A stretch of DNA of 64,000 nt from UBA7672 sp031419455 (GCA_031419455.1 JANOKS010000138.1:24221-88220); one strand, 5' to 3'; counted from the first letter of the stretch, positions 36,862 to 46,069 are shown. Notes: generated from the letters alone by a model not told the origin. Program-made: numbers and translations.

Positions 36862-36972
36862 CGGTACCGCCCGTTAACAATTTTCGGTGAGAACGGCGTC
36901 CGGACCCTTGACGGTGTCAGGTGGCCGTAAGATGCAATACGACCGCCATAATTAGAGCTGGAGCCTCCCCGA

Positions 36973-39003
36973 ATGAAGCGTCCCGTTACCTTGACCGCCA
37001 TCGGTCTCGTTCTTGCCCTTGGGGCCGCGAGCTGCGCCCAGCCGGGCGACATGGCTGCGGCCAACGATGTGGCAATTGCCGTGCAGGAGTCGGCCCCGAT
37101 GGCCGAGGTCGCCGCGCGGATCGACAATTTCCGGCTCGTCTCGGCTGACGGCTATGCCCGCGAGCTTTATCGCCTGAAGGACGCGGCCGCCGTGGTCGTC
37201 GTGATGCATGCCGCCGGATCGCCGGATACGGCTGCTGTCGCGCCGAAGCTTGAAGCGCTGAAGGCCGAGTGGGCGCCCAGGGGCGTCGAGTTCATGATGC
37301 TGAACTCCAATCCGAACGACATGCGCGACGCCATCCTCGCTGACGCTGCGAAGAACGGCATCACGGTTCCGGTTCTGCAGGATGACCTGCAGCTCGTCGG
37401 CGGCCAGATCGGCGCCTCGCGCGTGGCGCAGGCCTTCGTGGTCGATCCGAAGACGTGGAAGATCGCCTATTCTGGTCCGCTCGTGGCTGACCCGATCAAG
37501 GACCTCGTCGAAGGCAAGGCTGTCACCGCCGCGCGCGGCTCCATGACGACCCAGGCCATCGCGTTCCCGGCCCGCTCGCCGGAAGCCAAGGCGCAGTTCG
37601 CAAAAATCTCCTACGCGAACGAGATCGCACCGATGCTCGAAGAGAAGTGCGTCGCCTGCCACCAGGAAGGCGGCATCGCGCCGTTCGCGTTCGACAACTA
37701 CGCCAAGGTGAAACAGTTCTCCGGCATGATCCGCGAAGCAGTCCGTACAGATCGCATGCCGCCGTGGGATCCGGATCCGCATGTGGGCAATTTCAAGGAC
37801 GACAAGTCGCTCTCGGGCGCCCAGATCACGACCTTGATCAACTGGGTTGAAGCTGGCGCCCCGCGTGGCGAAGGCGACGACCCGCTGGGCAAGGTGAAGC
37901 GCGTTGCGCCGGAATGGCCGCTCGGCAAGCCCGACCTGATCGTCGACATCCCGAAATACACCATCCCGGCCACCGGCTATGTCGACTACCAGTATCCGAC
38001 CACGAAGAACCCGCTGAAGGAAGGCAAGTGGCTCAAGGCCGCCACCGCCAAGGTCAGCCAGCGCCAGGGCGTGCACCACATCCTCTCGGGCGTGATTCCG
38101 GAGGGTGCTACGACCAAGGGCATGCAGGCCTGGGGCGGCGCGGTCGGCGGCTACACGGTCGGCATGGAATCGACTGTCGCTCCGAACGGCATCGGCTCGT
38201 GGGTGCCTGCGGGCGGCGAGTTCGGTTACCAGATGCACTACACGCCGTTCGGCAAGGAAGCCGTCTCGGCCGAGCAGATCGGTCTCTACTTCTACAAGGA
38301 CGGCGAGACGCCGGACCTGATCATGCGCGAAACGCCGCTCGTCGATCAGTTCATCGAAATCCCGGCCAATGACGGCGCCCACAAGGAGATCGCCTACTTC
38401 CTGTTCCCGAAGGATGCGATCCTGCACACCGCGGTCGTGCACGCGCACTATCGCGGCACCTACTCGAAGCTGGAAATCCTCGATCCGTCGGGCAAGCGCG
38501 AGACGATCCTCAACGTGCCGTTCTACGACTTCAACTGGCAGCGCATGTACGAGTTCGAGAAGCCCATCAACATCAAGGCCGGCTCGAAGGTGATCGCCAC
38601 CTACGTCTACGACAACTCGAAGCGCAATCCGGCGAACCCGAACCCCAATGAGAAGATCGTCTGGGGTGATCAGTCGTTCGAGGAAATGTTCTACACCTCG
38701 CTGCGCTATCTCTGGGCTGACGAAACCGCGAAAGACCAGAAGAACTACGACCAGCTTCTGAACAAGACGCGCCTCATGGGCATGCTCGACGATAGCCTCG
38801 ACGAGAAGGTCCAGATGGCCGAGCTGCGCGGCGTCTTCAAGGAGCGCATTGGCAACCCGCTGGCCTTCGCGATGATCGACAAGAACAAGGACGGCGGCAT
38901 CGACATGACCGAGTTCGAAGTCGTGACGAGCCAGATGCGCCGCCCCGGCGCTGCGGCTCCTTCCGCTTCGGCCGCCCCGATGCCGGGCAATGGCGGGCAG
39001 TAA
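36973..39003 (+). CDS. multidomain lipoprotein: redoxin-like, c-type heme, monooxygenase-like, EF-hand
   Basis: 676 residues. A lipobox-like GAASC puts the lipidated Cys at 21. Residues about 45-190 are an AhpC/TSA-type thioredoxin fold, but the usual catalytic Cys region reads HAAGSPDTAAVAP (79-91), with no Cys at all. A c-type heme site, CVACH, is at 226-230, in a context (EIAPMLEEKCVACHQEGGIAPF) typical of single-heme cytochrome caps. The C-terminal half resembles copper type II ascorbate-dependent monooxygenases (QGVHHILSG, FGYQMHYTPFG). An EF-hand loop, DKNKDGGIDMTEF, is at 636-648. A strong terminator follows. The protein's reaction is unknown. Confidence 0.85.
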   Translation: MKRPVTLTAIGLVLALGAASCAQPGDMAAANDVAIAVQESAPMAEVAARIDNFRLVSADGYARELYRLKDAAAVVVVMHAAGSPDTAAVAPKLEALKAEWAPRGVEFMMLNSNPNDMRDAILADAAKNGITVPVLQDDLQLVGGQIGASRVAQAFVVDPKTWKIAYSGPLVADPIKDLVEGKAVTAARGSMTTQAIAFPARSPEAKAQFAKISYANEIAPMLEEKCVACHQEGGIAPFAFDNYAKVKQFSGMIREAVRTDRMPPWDPDPHVGNFKDDKSLSGAQITTLINWVEAGAPRGEGDDPLGKVKRVAPEWPLGKPDLIVDIPKYTIPATGYVDYQYPTTKNPLKEGKWLKAATAKVSQRQGVHHILSGVIPEGATTKGMQAWGGAVGGYTVGMESTVAPNGIGSWVPAGGEFGYQMHYTPFGKEAVSAEQIGLYFYKDGETPDLIMRETPLVDQFIEIPANDGAHKEIAYFLFPKDAILHTAVVHAHYRGTYSKLEILDPSGKRETILNVPFYDFNWQRMYEFEKPINIKAGSKVIATYVYDNSKRNPANPNPNEKIVWGDQSFEEMFYTSLRYLWADETAKDQKNYDQLLNKTRLMGMLDDSLDEKVQMAELRGVFKERIGNPLAFAMIDKNKDGGIDMTEFEVVTSQMRRPGAAAPSASAAPMPGNGGQ

Positions 39004-39029
39004 CGCTCGTCTGGTTTGACTGATTGCAG

Positions 39030-39053
39030 CGCCCCGGCCGAAAGGCCGGGGCG
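39030..39053 (+). terminator. rho-independent terminator after the redoxin/cytochrome lipoprotein
   Basis: CGCCCCGGCC, loop GAAA (GNRA tetraloop), GGCCGGGGCG: a perfect 10-bp stem followed by TTTGCTTTT. It lies 26 nt after the stop codon. Confidence 0.92.
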
Positions 39054-39162
39054 TTTGCTTTTGCAATTGGCGCATGACGTCGCGTTGCGGCGCGTTCGCT
39101 GGCGCTGGAAAGATCGTGCCGCCTCGCTAAGCTCCCCTCACAAACAATGTGGGGAAGAAGCC

Positions 39163-40806
39163 ATGATCCGCACGCTTTGCTCTGTCTCGCTGCTCGCCCT
39201 CGCCGCGTGCGGGGGCGGTGAACCCGCGCCGCCGGCCGCGCCGGCTGCGTGGACGGTCAGCGAATTCATCGGCCCATCGCCCTTCCACGGCCTGCACGGC
39301 CTCGCTGTGGAAGAAGATGGCACGATCCTCGCCGGCAGCGTGGTGGGGCAGGCGATCTACGCGGTGAACCCGACATCGGGTGATGTCACGGAGCGCATGG
39401 GTCCGCCGGACGGCATGGCGGACGACATCGCGTTCGGCCCGAACGGCGAGATGGCGTGGACGGGATATCTCACCGGCAAGGTGTTCATCCAGCCCAAGGG
39501 CGGCCAGCCGACGATGATCTCGTCGGACCTGCCAGGCTCCAACTCACTGGCCTTCACGAAGGAGGGCAAGCTCTACTTCACGCAGGTATTCCTCGGCGAC
39601 GCGCTCTACGAGGCGGACGTCACCGGCGCCACGCCTGCGCGCCTCATCCGCAAGGATCTCGGCGGCTTCAACGGGTTTGAGGTAGGGCCGGACGGCATGC
39701 TCTACGGGCCGCTCTGGTTCAAGAACGCCATCGTCAGGATCGATCCCGCAACCGGCAAGGACACTGTCGTTGCAGCGGGCTTCCAGATTCCCGCGGCCGC
39801 CAATTTCGGTCCCGATGGAAACCTCTACGCCATCGACACGAAGACGGGCGAGGTGAAGCGCATCGACATGAAGACGAAGGCGGTGACAGTGATCGCCACG
39901 TTGGCGCCCGCGCTCGACAATCTCGCCATCGCGAAGGACGGCACGATCTACGTCTCAAACATGGCGGACGCGACTATCTATGCAGTCAACTCCGCAGACG
40001 GCGCTGTGCGCACGATCATCAGTGGGCCGCTCGCCACGCCCACCGACCTCGTCCTCACTGACGGCCCCGAGGGCGAGAAGCTGCACGTCGCCGACGTCTT
40101 CACCTACCGCGTCATCGACACCGCGACGAAGCAGATCACCGATCCCTTGCGGATGTATCGCGACGAGACCGAAAACCAGCTCGGCATCGGCGCGGGCAAG
40201 TCGAAAGTGCTGATCACCTCGTGGGCCGCGGGCATGGTGCAGGTGGTGGATCGCGCGAGCGGCGCAACAAAGATCCACCATGGTTTCACAGCGCCCAGCG
40301 ACGCCATCGAACTTGCCGACGGTCGCCTCATCGCGCTTGAGGCGGCAACCGGGAACATCCGCCTTGTGACGGATGGCGACGCGTCCGGCGAACCGCTGGT
40401 CACCGGCCTCAACTTCCCGGTCGCGATGGCCGAGGCCGCAGACGGCAAGCTCTACGTCACGGAGACCAGCCCGCAGACAAAGGGAACGCTCTCTGAGGTC
40501 GATCTCGCGACCGGCGCGATCAACCGTGTCCTCGAAGGTCTCGAAGGCCCCGAAGGCGTCGATGTCGGCGCGGACGGCCGTGTCTATCTGGCGGAAGCCG
40601 GCGCCGGCCGCGTCATCGCCTTCGATCCGAAGGACAAATCGAAGACGACGATCGCCGAAGGCCTCAAGATGGGGCTCCCTGCGGCGGAGGGCACGCTGCC
40701 CGCCTACACGACCACGGGCGTTGCGGTCTCGAGGAAGGATGGCTCGGTCTATGTCGCCTCCGACATCACCAACGCGATCTACCGGATTACTCCGCCCGCA
40801 AAATAG
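39163..40806 (+). CDS. beta-propeller (NHL/SMP-30-like) lipoprotein
   Basis: 547 residues. Lipobox ALAACG at 11-16, then repeated blades of the form G.DG..Y...G...I..., for example GPDGNLYAIDTKTGEVKRID, KDGTIYVSNMADATIYAVN and GADGRVYLAEAGAGRVIAFD, i.e. a six-or-more-bladed propeller, probably two in a row. It is likely a periplasmic or outer-membrane binding protein or lactonase-like enzyme. ATG 39163 has GGGGAAG about 5 nt upstream; upstream in-frame codons lie in the terminator region. Confidence 0.88.
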   Translation: MIRTLCSVSLLALAACGGGEPAPPAAPAAWTVSEFIGPSPFHGLHGLAVEEDGTILAGSVVGQAIYAVNPTSGDVTERMGPPDGMADDIAFGPNGEMAWTGYLTGKVFIQPKGGQPTMISSDLPGSNSLAFTKEGKLYFTQVFLGDALYEADVTGATPARLIRKDLGGFNGFEVGPDGMLYGPLWFKNAIVRIDPATGKDTVVAAGFQIPAAANFGPDGNLYAIDTKTGEVKRIDMKTKAVTVIATLAPALDNLAIAKDGTIYVSNMADATIYAVNSADGAVRTIISGPLATPTDLVLTDGPEGEKLHVADVFTYRVIDTATKQITDPLRMYRDETENQLGIGAGKSKVLITSWAAGMVQVVDRASGATKIHHGFTAPSDAIELADGRLIALEAATGNIRLVTDGDASGEPLVTGLNFPVAMAEAADGKLYVTETSPQTKGTLSEVDLATGAINRVLEGLEGPEGVDVGADGRVYLAEAGAGRVIAFDPKDKSKTTIAEGLKMGLPAAEGTLPAYTTTGVAVSRKDGSVYVASDITNAIYRITPPAK

Positions 40807-40871
40807 TCGCGCGTGAGAATGTCGGACCGGCCCCGCCGCCTGCGTCCTCGGGACGACAGAAGGAGAACGCG

Positions 40872-41309
40872 ATGCGTTTCGTGATGCTGATGTACCCCGG
40901 CCCGCAGGCCGAAACCGAGAAGTCTCCGGTCCCCGACGGACCAGAAGGCCAGAAACTTCTGAACGACATGATGGCGTTCAACCAGCGCCTGGTCGATGCC
41001 GGCATGATGCTGGGCGGAGAGGGGCTGAAGCCCACCCGCCACGGCGCCCGCGTGAAATTTGCAGGCGGCGGCAAGACTGCCGTGGTCGACGGCCCCTTCA
41101 CCGAGACCAAGGAAGTGCTGGGCGGCTACTGGATCATCGAGGCGTCGTCCCTTGTAGAAGCCATCGCATGGGCCCGCCAGGCGCCATGCCCAGCAGGCGA
41201 ATTCATCGAGATCAGACAGGTCTGGTCGCCCGAGGATTTCGGTCCGGAAGCCGCCGCCATCGAGCACGCACAGATCGAACAGATGGAAGCGCAGAAAAGG
41301 GGTGGATAG
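40872..41309 (+). CDS. YCII-related/DGPF domain protein
   Basis: 145 residues. MRFVMLMYP at the start and the DGPFTETKEVLGGYWIIEA block define the DGPF/YCII family, often found next to ECF sigma factors. No sigma factor is adjacent here. Function unknown; the fold is a ferredoxin-like dimer. Confidence 0.9.
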   Translation: MRFVMLMYPGPQAETEKSPVPDGPEGQKLLNDMMAFNQRLVDAGMMLGGEGLKPTRHGARVKFAGGGKTAVVDGPFTETKEVLGGYWIIEASSLVEAIAWARQAPCPAGEFIEIRQVWSPEDFGPEAAAIEHAQIEQMEAQKRGG

Positions 41310-41473
41310 GCTGGTCGCGCGTCATCGCGGCGATGCGCGCGTCGCGGTGTGGCGCGACGCCTTCCAGCCGGACCGCCAAGCCGGGCCGCCTGAAGGTTGA
41401 GGCCATCCGGGCTTTAACCCCGGCCGAATACGGTATAGGCAGCCCGCTCCTTCGCCCTTGAAAGGCCGCCGCC

Positions 41474-42721
41474 GTGACCGCCCAGCCTGCAACCAGCAAG
41501 ACCGCTTCAGACGCCGCGCTTCCCGTGACGCTGGCCGATATCGAAGCTGCTGCGAAGGCGATTGAAGGCCATATCGAGCACACCCCGCTGCGCTATTCCC
41601 GCACCCTGTCGGAGATCACCGGCGCGCAGGTCTGGATCAAGTTCGAGAACCTGCAGTTCACCGCCTCGTTCAAGGAACGCGGCGCGCTCAACAAGCTGCT
41701 GTCGCTCTCCAACTCGGAAAAGGCCGCGGGCGTCATCGCCATGTCGGCCGGCAACCACGCGCAGGGCGTCGCCTACCACGCCTCGCGCCTCGACATTCCC
41801 TCGACCATCGTGATGCCGAAGGGCACGCCGTTCGTGAAGATCGAGCACACACGCAATTTTGGCGCGACGGTGATCATACACGGCGAGACGCTGGCCGATG
41901 CCGACGCCCACGCCCGCCAGCTCGAGAAGGAGCAGGGGCTCACCTTCGTCCACCCGTTCGACGACAAGCATGTCATCGCGGGCCAAGGCACGATCGGCCT
42001 CGAAATCATGGAGGCGCTGCCGGATTTCGACGTGATGGTCATTCCCGTCGGCGGCGGCGGACTCTCGTCCGGCATCGCCACCGCGATCAAGGCGCGGCGG
42101 CCCGCGACGTCGATCATCGGAGTCGAACCGGCGCTCTATCCCTCGCTGTCGGCTGAACTGCGCGGCGAAGAGGCCAAGGTCGGCGGCGCGACGATCGCCG
42201 AAGGCATCGCCGTCAAGAAGGTCGGCAAGCTGACCGCGCAAATCCTGCGGGCGCTGATGGACCGCGTCATCCTCGTCAGCGAGGACGAGCTAGAGCGCGC
42301 CGTGACGCTCTTCGCCACGGTCGAGAAATCCGTCGCCGAAGGCGCGGGCGCTGCGGGCCTTGCGGCGCTGCTTGCCGAGCCGGCCCTGTTCAAGGGCCGC
42401 AAGGTTGTGCTGGTGCTCTGCGGCGGCAACATCGACACCCGCCTGCTGGCGTCCGTGCTCACCCGCTCGCTGGTGCGCGAGAAGCGCATCACCTCGGTCC
42501 GCATCATCGGCAACGACCAGCCGGGGCTTCTTGCAAAGGTGAGCACCGTCATCGGCGACAGTGGCGGCAACATTATTGAGGTGTTCCACAACCGCATGGC
42601 GCTGGACGTGCCGGCCAAGGGCGCCGAATTCGACATCACCATCGAGACCCGCGACGCGCTGCACACGCAGGACATCATCGATGCGTTGACCGAGGCCGGC
42701 TTCCCGCCGCGCACGGCCTGA
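41474..42721 (+). CDS. threonine ammonia-lyase with C-terminal ACT domain
   Basis: 415 residues. PLP fold type II: the Schiff-base Lys is K67 in FTASFKERGA, the phosphate loop is PVGGGGLSSG, and SAGNHAQGVAYHA binds substrate. The C-terminal ACT domain (about 335-415; VRIIGNDQPGLLAKVSTVIG) senses an amino acid. It deaminates threonine to 2-oxobutyrate for isoleucine synthesis or catabolism. The short single-ACT form favours the catabolic/allosteric class over the long two-ACT IlvA. The start is GTG. Confidence 0.93.
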   Translation: MTAQPATSKTASDAALPVTLADIEAAAKAIEGHIEHTPLRYSRTLSEITGAQVWIKFENLQFTASFKERGALNKLLSLSNSEKAAGVIAMSAGNHAQGVAYHASRLDIPSTIVMPKGTPFVKIEHTRNFGATVIIHGETLADADAHARQLEKEQGLTFVHPFDDKHVIAGQGTIGLEIMEALPDFDVMVIPVGGGGLSSGIATAIKARRPATSIIGVEPALYPSLSAELRGEEAKVGGATIAEGIAVKKVGKLTAQILRALMDRVILVSEDELERAVTLFATVEKSVAEGAGAAGLAALLAEPALFKGRKVVLVLCGGNIDTRLLASVLTRSLVREKRITSVRIIGNDQPGLLAKVSTVIGDSGGNIIEVFHNRMALDVPAKGAEFDITIETRDALHTQDIIDALTEAGFPPRTA

Positions 42722-42796
42722 CAGCATCGTCAATCTGCGCCTCTCGCACTGCCCGCGAAGCAGTGCTAACAGGCGGCAATGACCTTGGAGATACGC

Positions 42797-43708
42797 ATGA
42801 AACGTCTCGTGCTGGCGGTAGCAGCAGTACTCGCGCTCTCGGCCTGCACGCCGGCTGCCGTCGACCCCGCCAACCCGTGGGCGGCGCTCGATCCGTGGAA
42901 CCACGCCCGCGCCGATGTCCAGAAACTGCCCTCGGGCGTCGAATACGTCGTCATCCGCAAGGGCGATGGCAAAGGCCCCAACCCTGGCCCGCGCGACCAG
43001 GTTGAAGTGAATTATGAGGGCCGTCTCGCGAAGAACGGCCAAGTGTTTGACTCTTCCTATGAAGATGGTCAGCCAATCGAGTTCCGCCTCAACGGCGTGA
43101 TCCCGGGCTGGACCGACGGCATCCAGAAGATGCAGCCGGGCGACATGTTCATGTTCTGGATCCCGGCCGATCAGGCCTATGGCGAGCGCGGCTCGCCGCC
43201 CGCGATCGAGCCAAACTCCGACCTGATGTTTAAGGTCGAGCTTCTGAGCGTCGTGCCGGACCCGTGGAACAAGGTTGCGCCGTGGCCGACCGATTCCTCC
43301 GAAATCGTCCGCCGCCCGTCAGGCCTCGAATACCTCGTCGTCACGCAGGGCGCAGGCGATGGCGCCTCGCCGACCGACGCGGATGAAGTCGCCGTCCATT
43401 TCGAGGGCCGCCTCGAAGGCATCATGCCCGAAGAGGGCGAGGCGCCTGAGCAGTTGCGTATGCGTTCGATCGTTGCCTCCACCTATGAGGAAGGCCAGCC
43501 GAAATTCTTCCCGGTCAAGGATCTCGTGCCGGGCTGGAGCGAAGCGATCAAGCAGATGCGCCGCGGCGACCGCTGGATGGTGCGCATGCCCGCCCAGCTG
43601 CTCTATCAAAGCGAAGGCGATGGCCGCATCCCCGCGGACGCGACCGTCATCTACGAACTCGAACTGCTCGACTTCGGGCCGACAGGCCCGGCCGTCCCGC
43701 CGACCTGA
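42797..43708 (+). CDS. tandem-FKBP peptidyl-prolyl isomerase lipoprotein
   Basis: 303 residues. Lipobox ALSACT at 13-18, then two FKBP domains. The first (about 45-160; VEVNYEGRLAKNGQVFDSS, GVIPGWTDGIQKMQPGD, AYGERGSPPAIEPNSDLMF) has the usual motifs. The second (about 180-295; EVAVHFEGRLEG, DLVPGWSEAIKQMRRGDRW) keeps the VPGW motif but has the FD/SS and AYG loops altered, so it may be catalytically weak. Likely a periplasmic folding helper. ATG 42797 follows TTGGAG. Confidence 0.9.
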   Translation: MKRLVLAVAAVLALSACTPAAVDPANPWAALDPWNHARADVQKLPSGVEYVVIRKGDGKGPNPGPRDQVEVNYEGRLAKNGQVFDSSYEDGQPIEFRLNGVIPGWTDGIQKMQPGDMFMFWIPADQAYGERGSPPAIEPNSDLMFKVELLSVVPDPWNKVAPWPTDSSEIVRRPSGLEYLVVTQGAGDGASPTDADEVAVHFEGRLEGIMPEEGEAPEQLRMRSIVASTYEEGQPKFFPVKDLVPGWSEAIKQMRRGDRWMVRMPAQLLYQSEGDGRIPADATVIYELELLDFGPTGPAVPPT

Positions 43709-43722
43709 TCCGAGCATTGACG

Positions 43723-43809
43723 GCGTAGGGTGGATAGAGCGAAGCGAAATCCACCGTCGCGCCGCGCCAACGAGAAGGTAGATTTCGCTTCGCTCTATCC
43801 ACCCTACGC
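43723..43809. repeat. perfect 29-bp inverted repeat with nested hairpins
   Basis: 43723-43751 and 43781-43809 are perfectly complementary over 29 bp, separated by 29 nt. Each arm contains GTGGAT...ATCCAC capable of its own hairpin. It lies between convergent genes. The core GTAGGGTGGATAGAG/CTCTATCCACCCTAC resembles repeats found in many proteobacterial intergenic regions. Confidence 0.9.
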
Positions 43810-43810
43810 G

Positions 43811-44254
43811 CTAACTGCTTACGACCCCCATTCCCCGCCCCACCGCCGGCCGTATGCTCAACCGTTCCACCCACGCCACCGTCGTCGGATAACCCGCCAG
43901 CCCGTCTGAATGGCGCACCACCAGCGGATACATCGCCATGTCGATCACCGTGTAGGCGTCCAGAAGAAAGTCGCGCGTCGCCAGTTGCGCCTCGATCGCG
44001 TCCAGCCCCGGCGGCGTCTTCGCCAGCCAAGGCGCCGCCTCCTCGACGTTCGGCAGGAACTTGCCGGTCTTCCGCGCCAGCGCGATCAGGATGTTGTTGT
44101 GCCCCGGCATCCGCGCTTGGCCCAGAACGGTCACCGGCACAGGCGCGCGTCCCGGCGCCAGCGTGTAGTCAAGCATCATTTCCTCCAGCGCGATGCCGAT
44201 CGCCTGGGTGTCCGGACCTGTTCCAGCCTGAAATAGGATCATGGGCAGCGGCAT
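43811..44254 (-). CDS. compact glutathione S-transferase-like protein
   Basis: 147 residues, well short of the usual 200+. A shortened thioredoxin-like N-terminal part (MILFQAGTGPDTQAIGIALEE...) runs into a GST C-terminal helical domain (AQLATRDFLLDAYTVIDMAMYPLVVRH...TVAWVERLSIRPAVGRGM). ATG 44254 has AAGG 5 nt upstream. The layout resembles YghU/GstB with an internal deletion. It is unclear whether it still binds glutathione. Confidence 0.75.
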   Translation of the reverse strand: MPLPMILFQAGTGPDTQAIGIALEEMMLDYTLAPGRAPVPVTVLGQARMPGHNNILIALARKTGKFLPNVEEAAPWLAKTPPGLDAIEAQLATRDFLLDAYTVIDMAMYPLVVRHSDGLAGYPTTVAWVERLSIRPAVGRGMGVVSS

Positions 44255-44293
44255 AAGCCTTGCGCCGCGATTGTCCATCGCTAGCCTTGCGCC

Positions 44294-45451
44294 ATGACAA
44301 CCCTTGCCCGCGTCCACGAGATTCTCCATCGCCTCTGCGCCTTCGACACGACATCGCGCGACAGCAACCTGCCGCTGATCGAATGGGTCGAGGATTTCCT
44401 CCGCCCTCTCGGCGCAGACATCGTCCGCGCGCCAAGCGAGGACGGGGAGAAGGCCAATCTCTGGGCGCGGCTCGGCCCCGATGCGCCCGGCGGCATCGTC
44501 CTGTCCGGTCACACCGATGTGGTGCCCGTCGACGGCCAGCCCTGGGTCACTGATCCGTTCGACATGATCGAGGCCGGCGGCAAATGGTATGCGCGCGGCA
44601 CGACCGACATGAAGGGCTTTATTGCCCTCTCGCTTGCTCACGCCGAGACGATCTCGAAACTCCCGCTGAAGAAGCCGGTGCACTTTGCTTTCAGCTATGA
44701 CGAGGAGATCGGCTGCGCCGGCGTCGAGCCGATGATCGCCGAAATCGGCCGCCGCGGCGCCGCCCCCGCCGTCGTCTGGGTCGGCGAGCCGACGCTGTGG
44801 GGCGTGCTTTCCGCCCACAAGGGTATCCGCGACTACGAGGTACGGATCACCGGCAAGGCCGCGCACTCGTCCGACCCGCGCATGGGCGCCTCCGCCATCC
44901 ACGAGGCGATCGATCTTCTCAGCACGCTGCGCCGCATCGCGCGCGAGCAGGAGGAGAATGCGCCGACGGGCTCGGAATTCGATCCGTCATGGACGACGAT
45001 CACTGTCGGCGAGATCGGCGGCGGCACCGCGCCCAACATCCTCGCCCGCGAATGCCGCTTCGTCTTCGACGTCCGCACCGTGCCCGGCGCCAGCCCCGAT
45101 GCGATGCTGCAACCGTTCTTCGACCATGTCGCCCGCGTGCACGAGAAGCTTGCAAAGCTCGGCGCCGAATGCGGCGTCATCGTCGACAAGCGCGCCGACG
45201 CCCCGCCGCTCCAGCTGCATCGCGACAGCGCCGCCGAAGCCTTCATGCGCGCGCTCACGGGCGACAACCAGGTCCGCGTCGCAGCCTTCGCGACAGAGGC
45301 GGGTCAGTTCCAGAAAGCAGGCTTCCCGGCGGTCATCTGCGGCCCCGGCTCCGTCGAGCAGGCGCACCAGCCGAACGAGTTCGTCGCGGTGTCGGAGATC
45401 GAGAAGGGACTTCAGGTGTTCGCGCGGTTCATCGACACACTGCGCGCCTGA
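44294..45451 (+). CDS. argE: acetylornithine deacetylase
   Basis: 385 residues, M20 family. It removes acetyl from N-acetylornithine in arginine synthesis. The metal/catalytic motifs are VLSGHTDVVPVDGQPW, RGTTDMKGFIALSL and SYDEEIGCAGVEPMI, then the lid-domain GKAAHSSDP and the C-terminal ICGPGSVEQAHQPNEFV. It is divergent from the GST-like gene with 39 bp between. Confidence 0.93.
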   Translation: MTTLARVHEILHRLCAFDTTSRDSNLPLIEWVEDFLRPLGADIVRAPSEDGEKANLWARLGPDAPGGIVLSGHTDVVPVDGQPWVTDPFDMIEAGGKWYARGTTDMKGFIALSLAHAETISKLPLKKPVHFAFSYDEEIGCAGVEPMIAEIGRRGAAPAVVWVGEPTLWGVLSAHKGIRDYEVRITGKAAHSSDPRMGASAIHEAIDLLSTLRRIAREQEENAPTGSEFDPSWTTITVGEIGGGTAPNILARECRFVFDVRTVPGASPDAMLQPFFDHVARVHEKLAKLGAECGVIVDKRADAPPLQLHRDSAAEAFMRALTGDNQVRVAAFATEAGQFQKAGFPAVICGPGSVEQAHQPNEFVAVSEIEKGLQVFARFIDTLRA

Positions 45452-45457
45452 CCGCGA

Positions 45458-46069
45458 TCAGCCCGCCGGAGTGTCTGTCGGCCGCGCGGCTGCAGAGCCC
45501 GCGCCCGCCAGCATCCATCCGCCGGCGCCGGCCGCCGCAAGCAATGCTCCCAGCACGATCCAGTAGCCGATGCGTTCCTGCAGCAGGCTGCCGATGATGT
45601 CCTGCCCCATGCCGTCCATGTCGCCGAACGGATTGTCTGTTGCGCTCGCCTGCGGGTTCTCCCTTGCGCTCTCCGCCTTGACGCTTTCCTTGAACTGCCA
45701 CACCGCGCCAAACGCCAGCGCGGCGCCGAGAAGGCTCGTGACGACCGCATTGCGCGCCGCTGTCTTTGCCGCGCCAATGAAGGTCAGAGCCAGTCCCACA
45801 ACGATCACCAACGCTGTCGCCAACGCGAAATAGTTCATGCCCAAATCCGGCGTGTCCTGCGCGCCGCTGTCGGTCACGCTCAGATCCCCCATGCCACCAA
45901 ACCGCCCTGCCATCTGCTCTGATGCCTGCGGGTTCGTGGTCATCGTGCCCTGGATCAGTTCGACCCCGCTGGCCGTGGCGAGATCCACGCCCTGGCACGA
46001 CACCGCGACCCACGGCAGCACAAAGGCCAGCAGGGCCACGATCTTGGCGATACGGATGAAGTTGAGCAT
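45458..46069 (-). CDS. hypothetical membrane protein
   Basis: 203 residues with an N-terminal TM (KIVALLAFVLPWVAVSC), a soluble Met/Ser-rich loop, then TMs around 80-98, 108-122 and 168-188. No family recognised. It converges with argE, 6 nt between stops. Confidence 0.75.
   Translation of the reverse strand: MLNFIRIAKIVALLAFVLPWVAVSCQGVDLATASGVELIQGTMTTNPQASEQMAGRFGGMGDLSVTDSGAQDTPDLGMNYFALATALVIVVGLALTFIGAAKTAARNAVVTSLLGAALAFGAVWQFKESVKAESARENPQASATDNPFGDMDGMGQDIIGSLLQERIGYWIVLGALLAAAGAGGWMLAGAGSAAARPTDTPAG

Noticed and set aside
36952..39075. A 707-codon minus-strand open frame
   Set aside because: Antisense to the redoxin-cytochrome lipoprotein, which has a signal, a heme motif and an EF-hand in the other strand.
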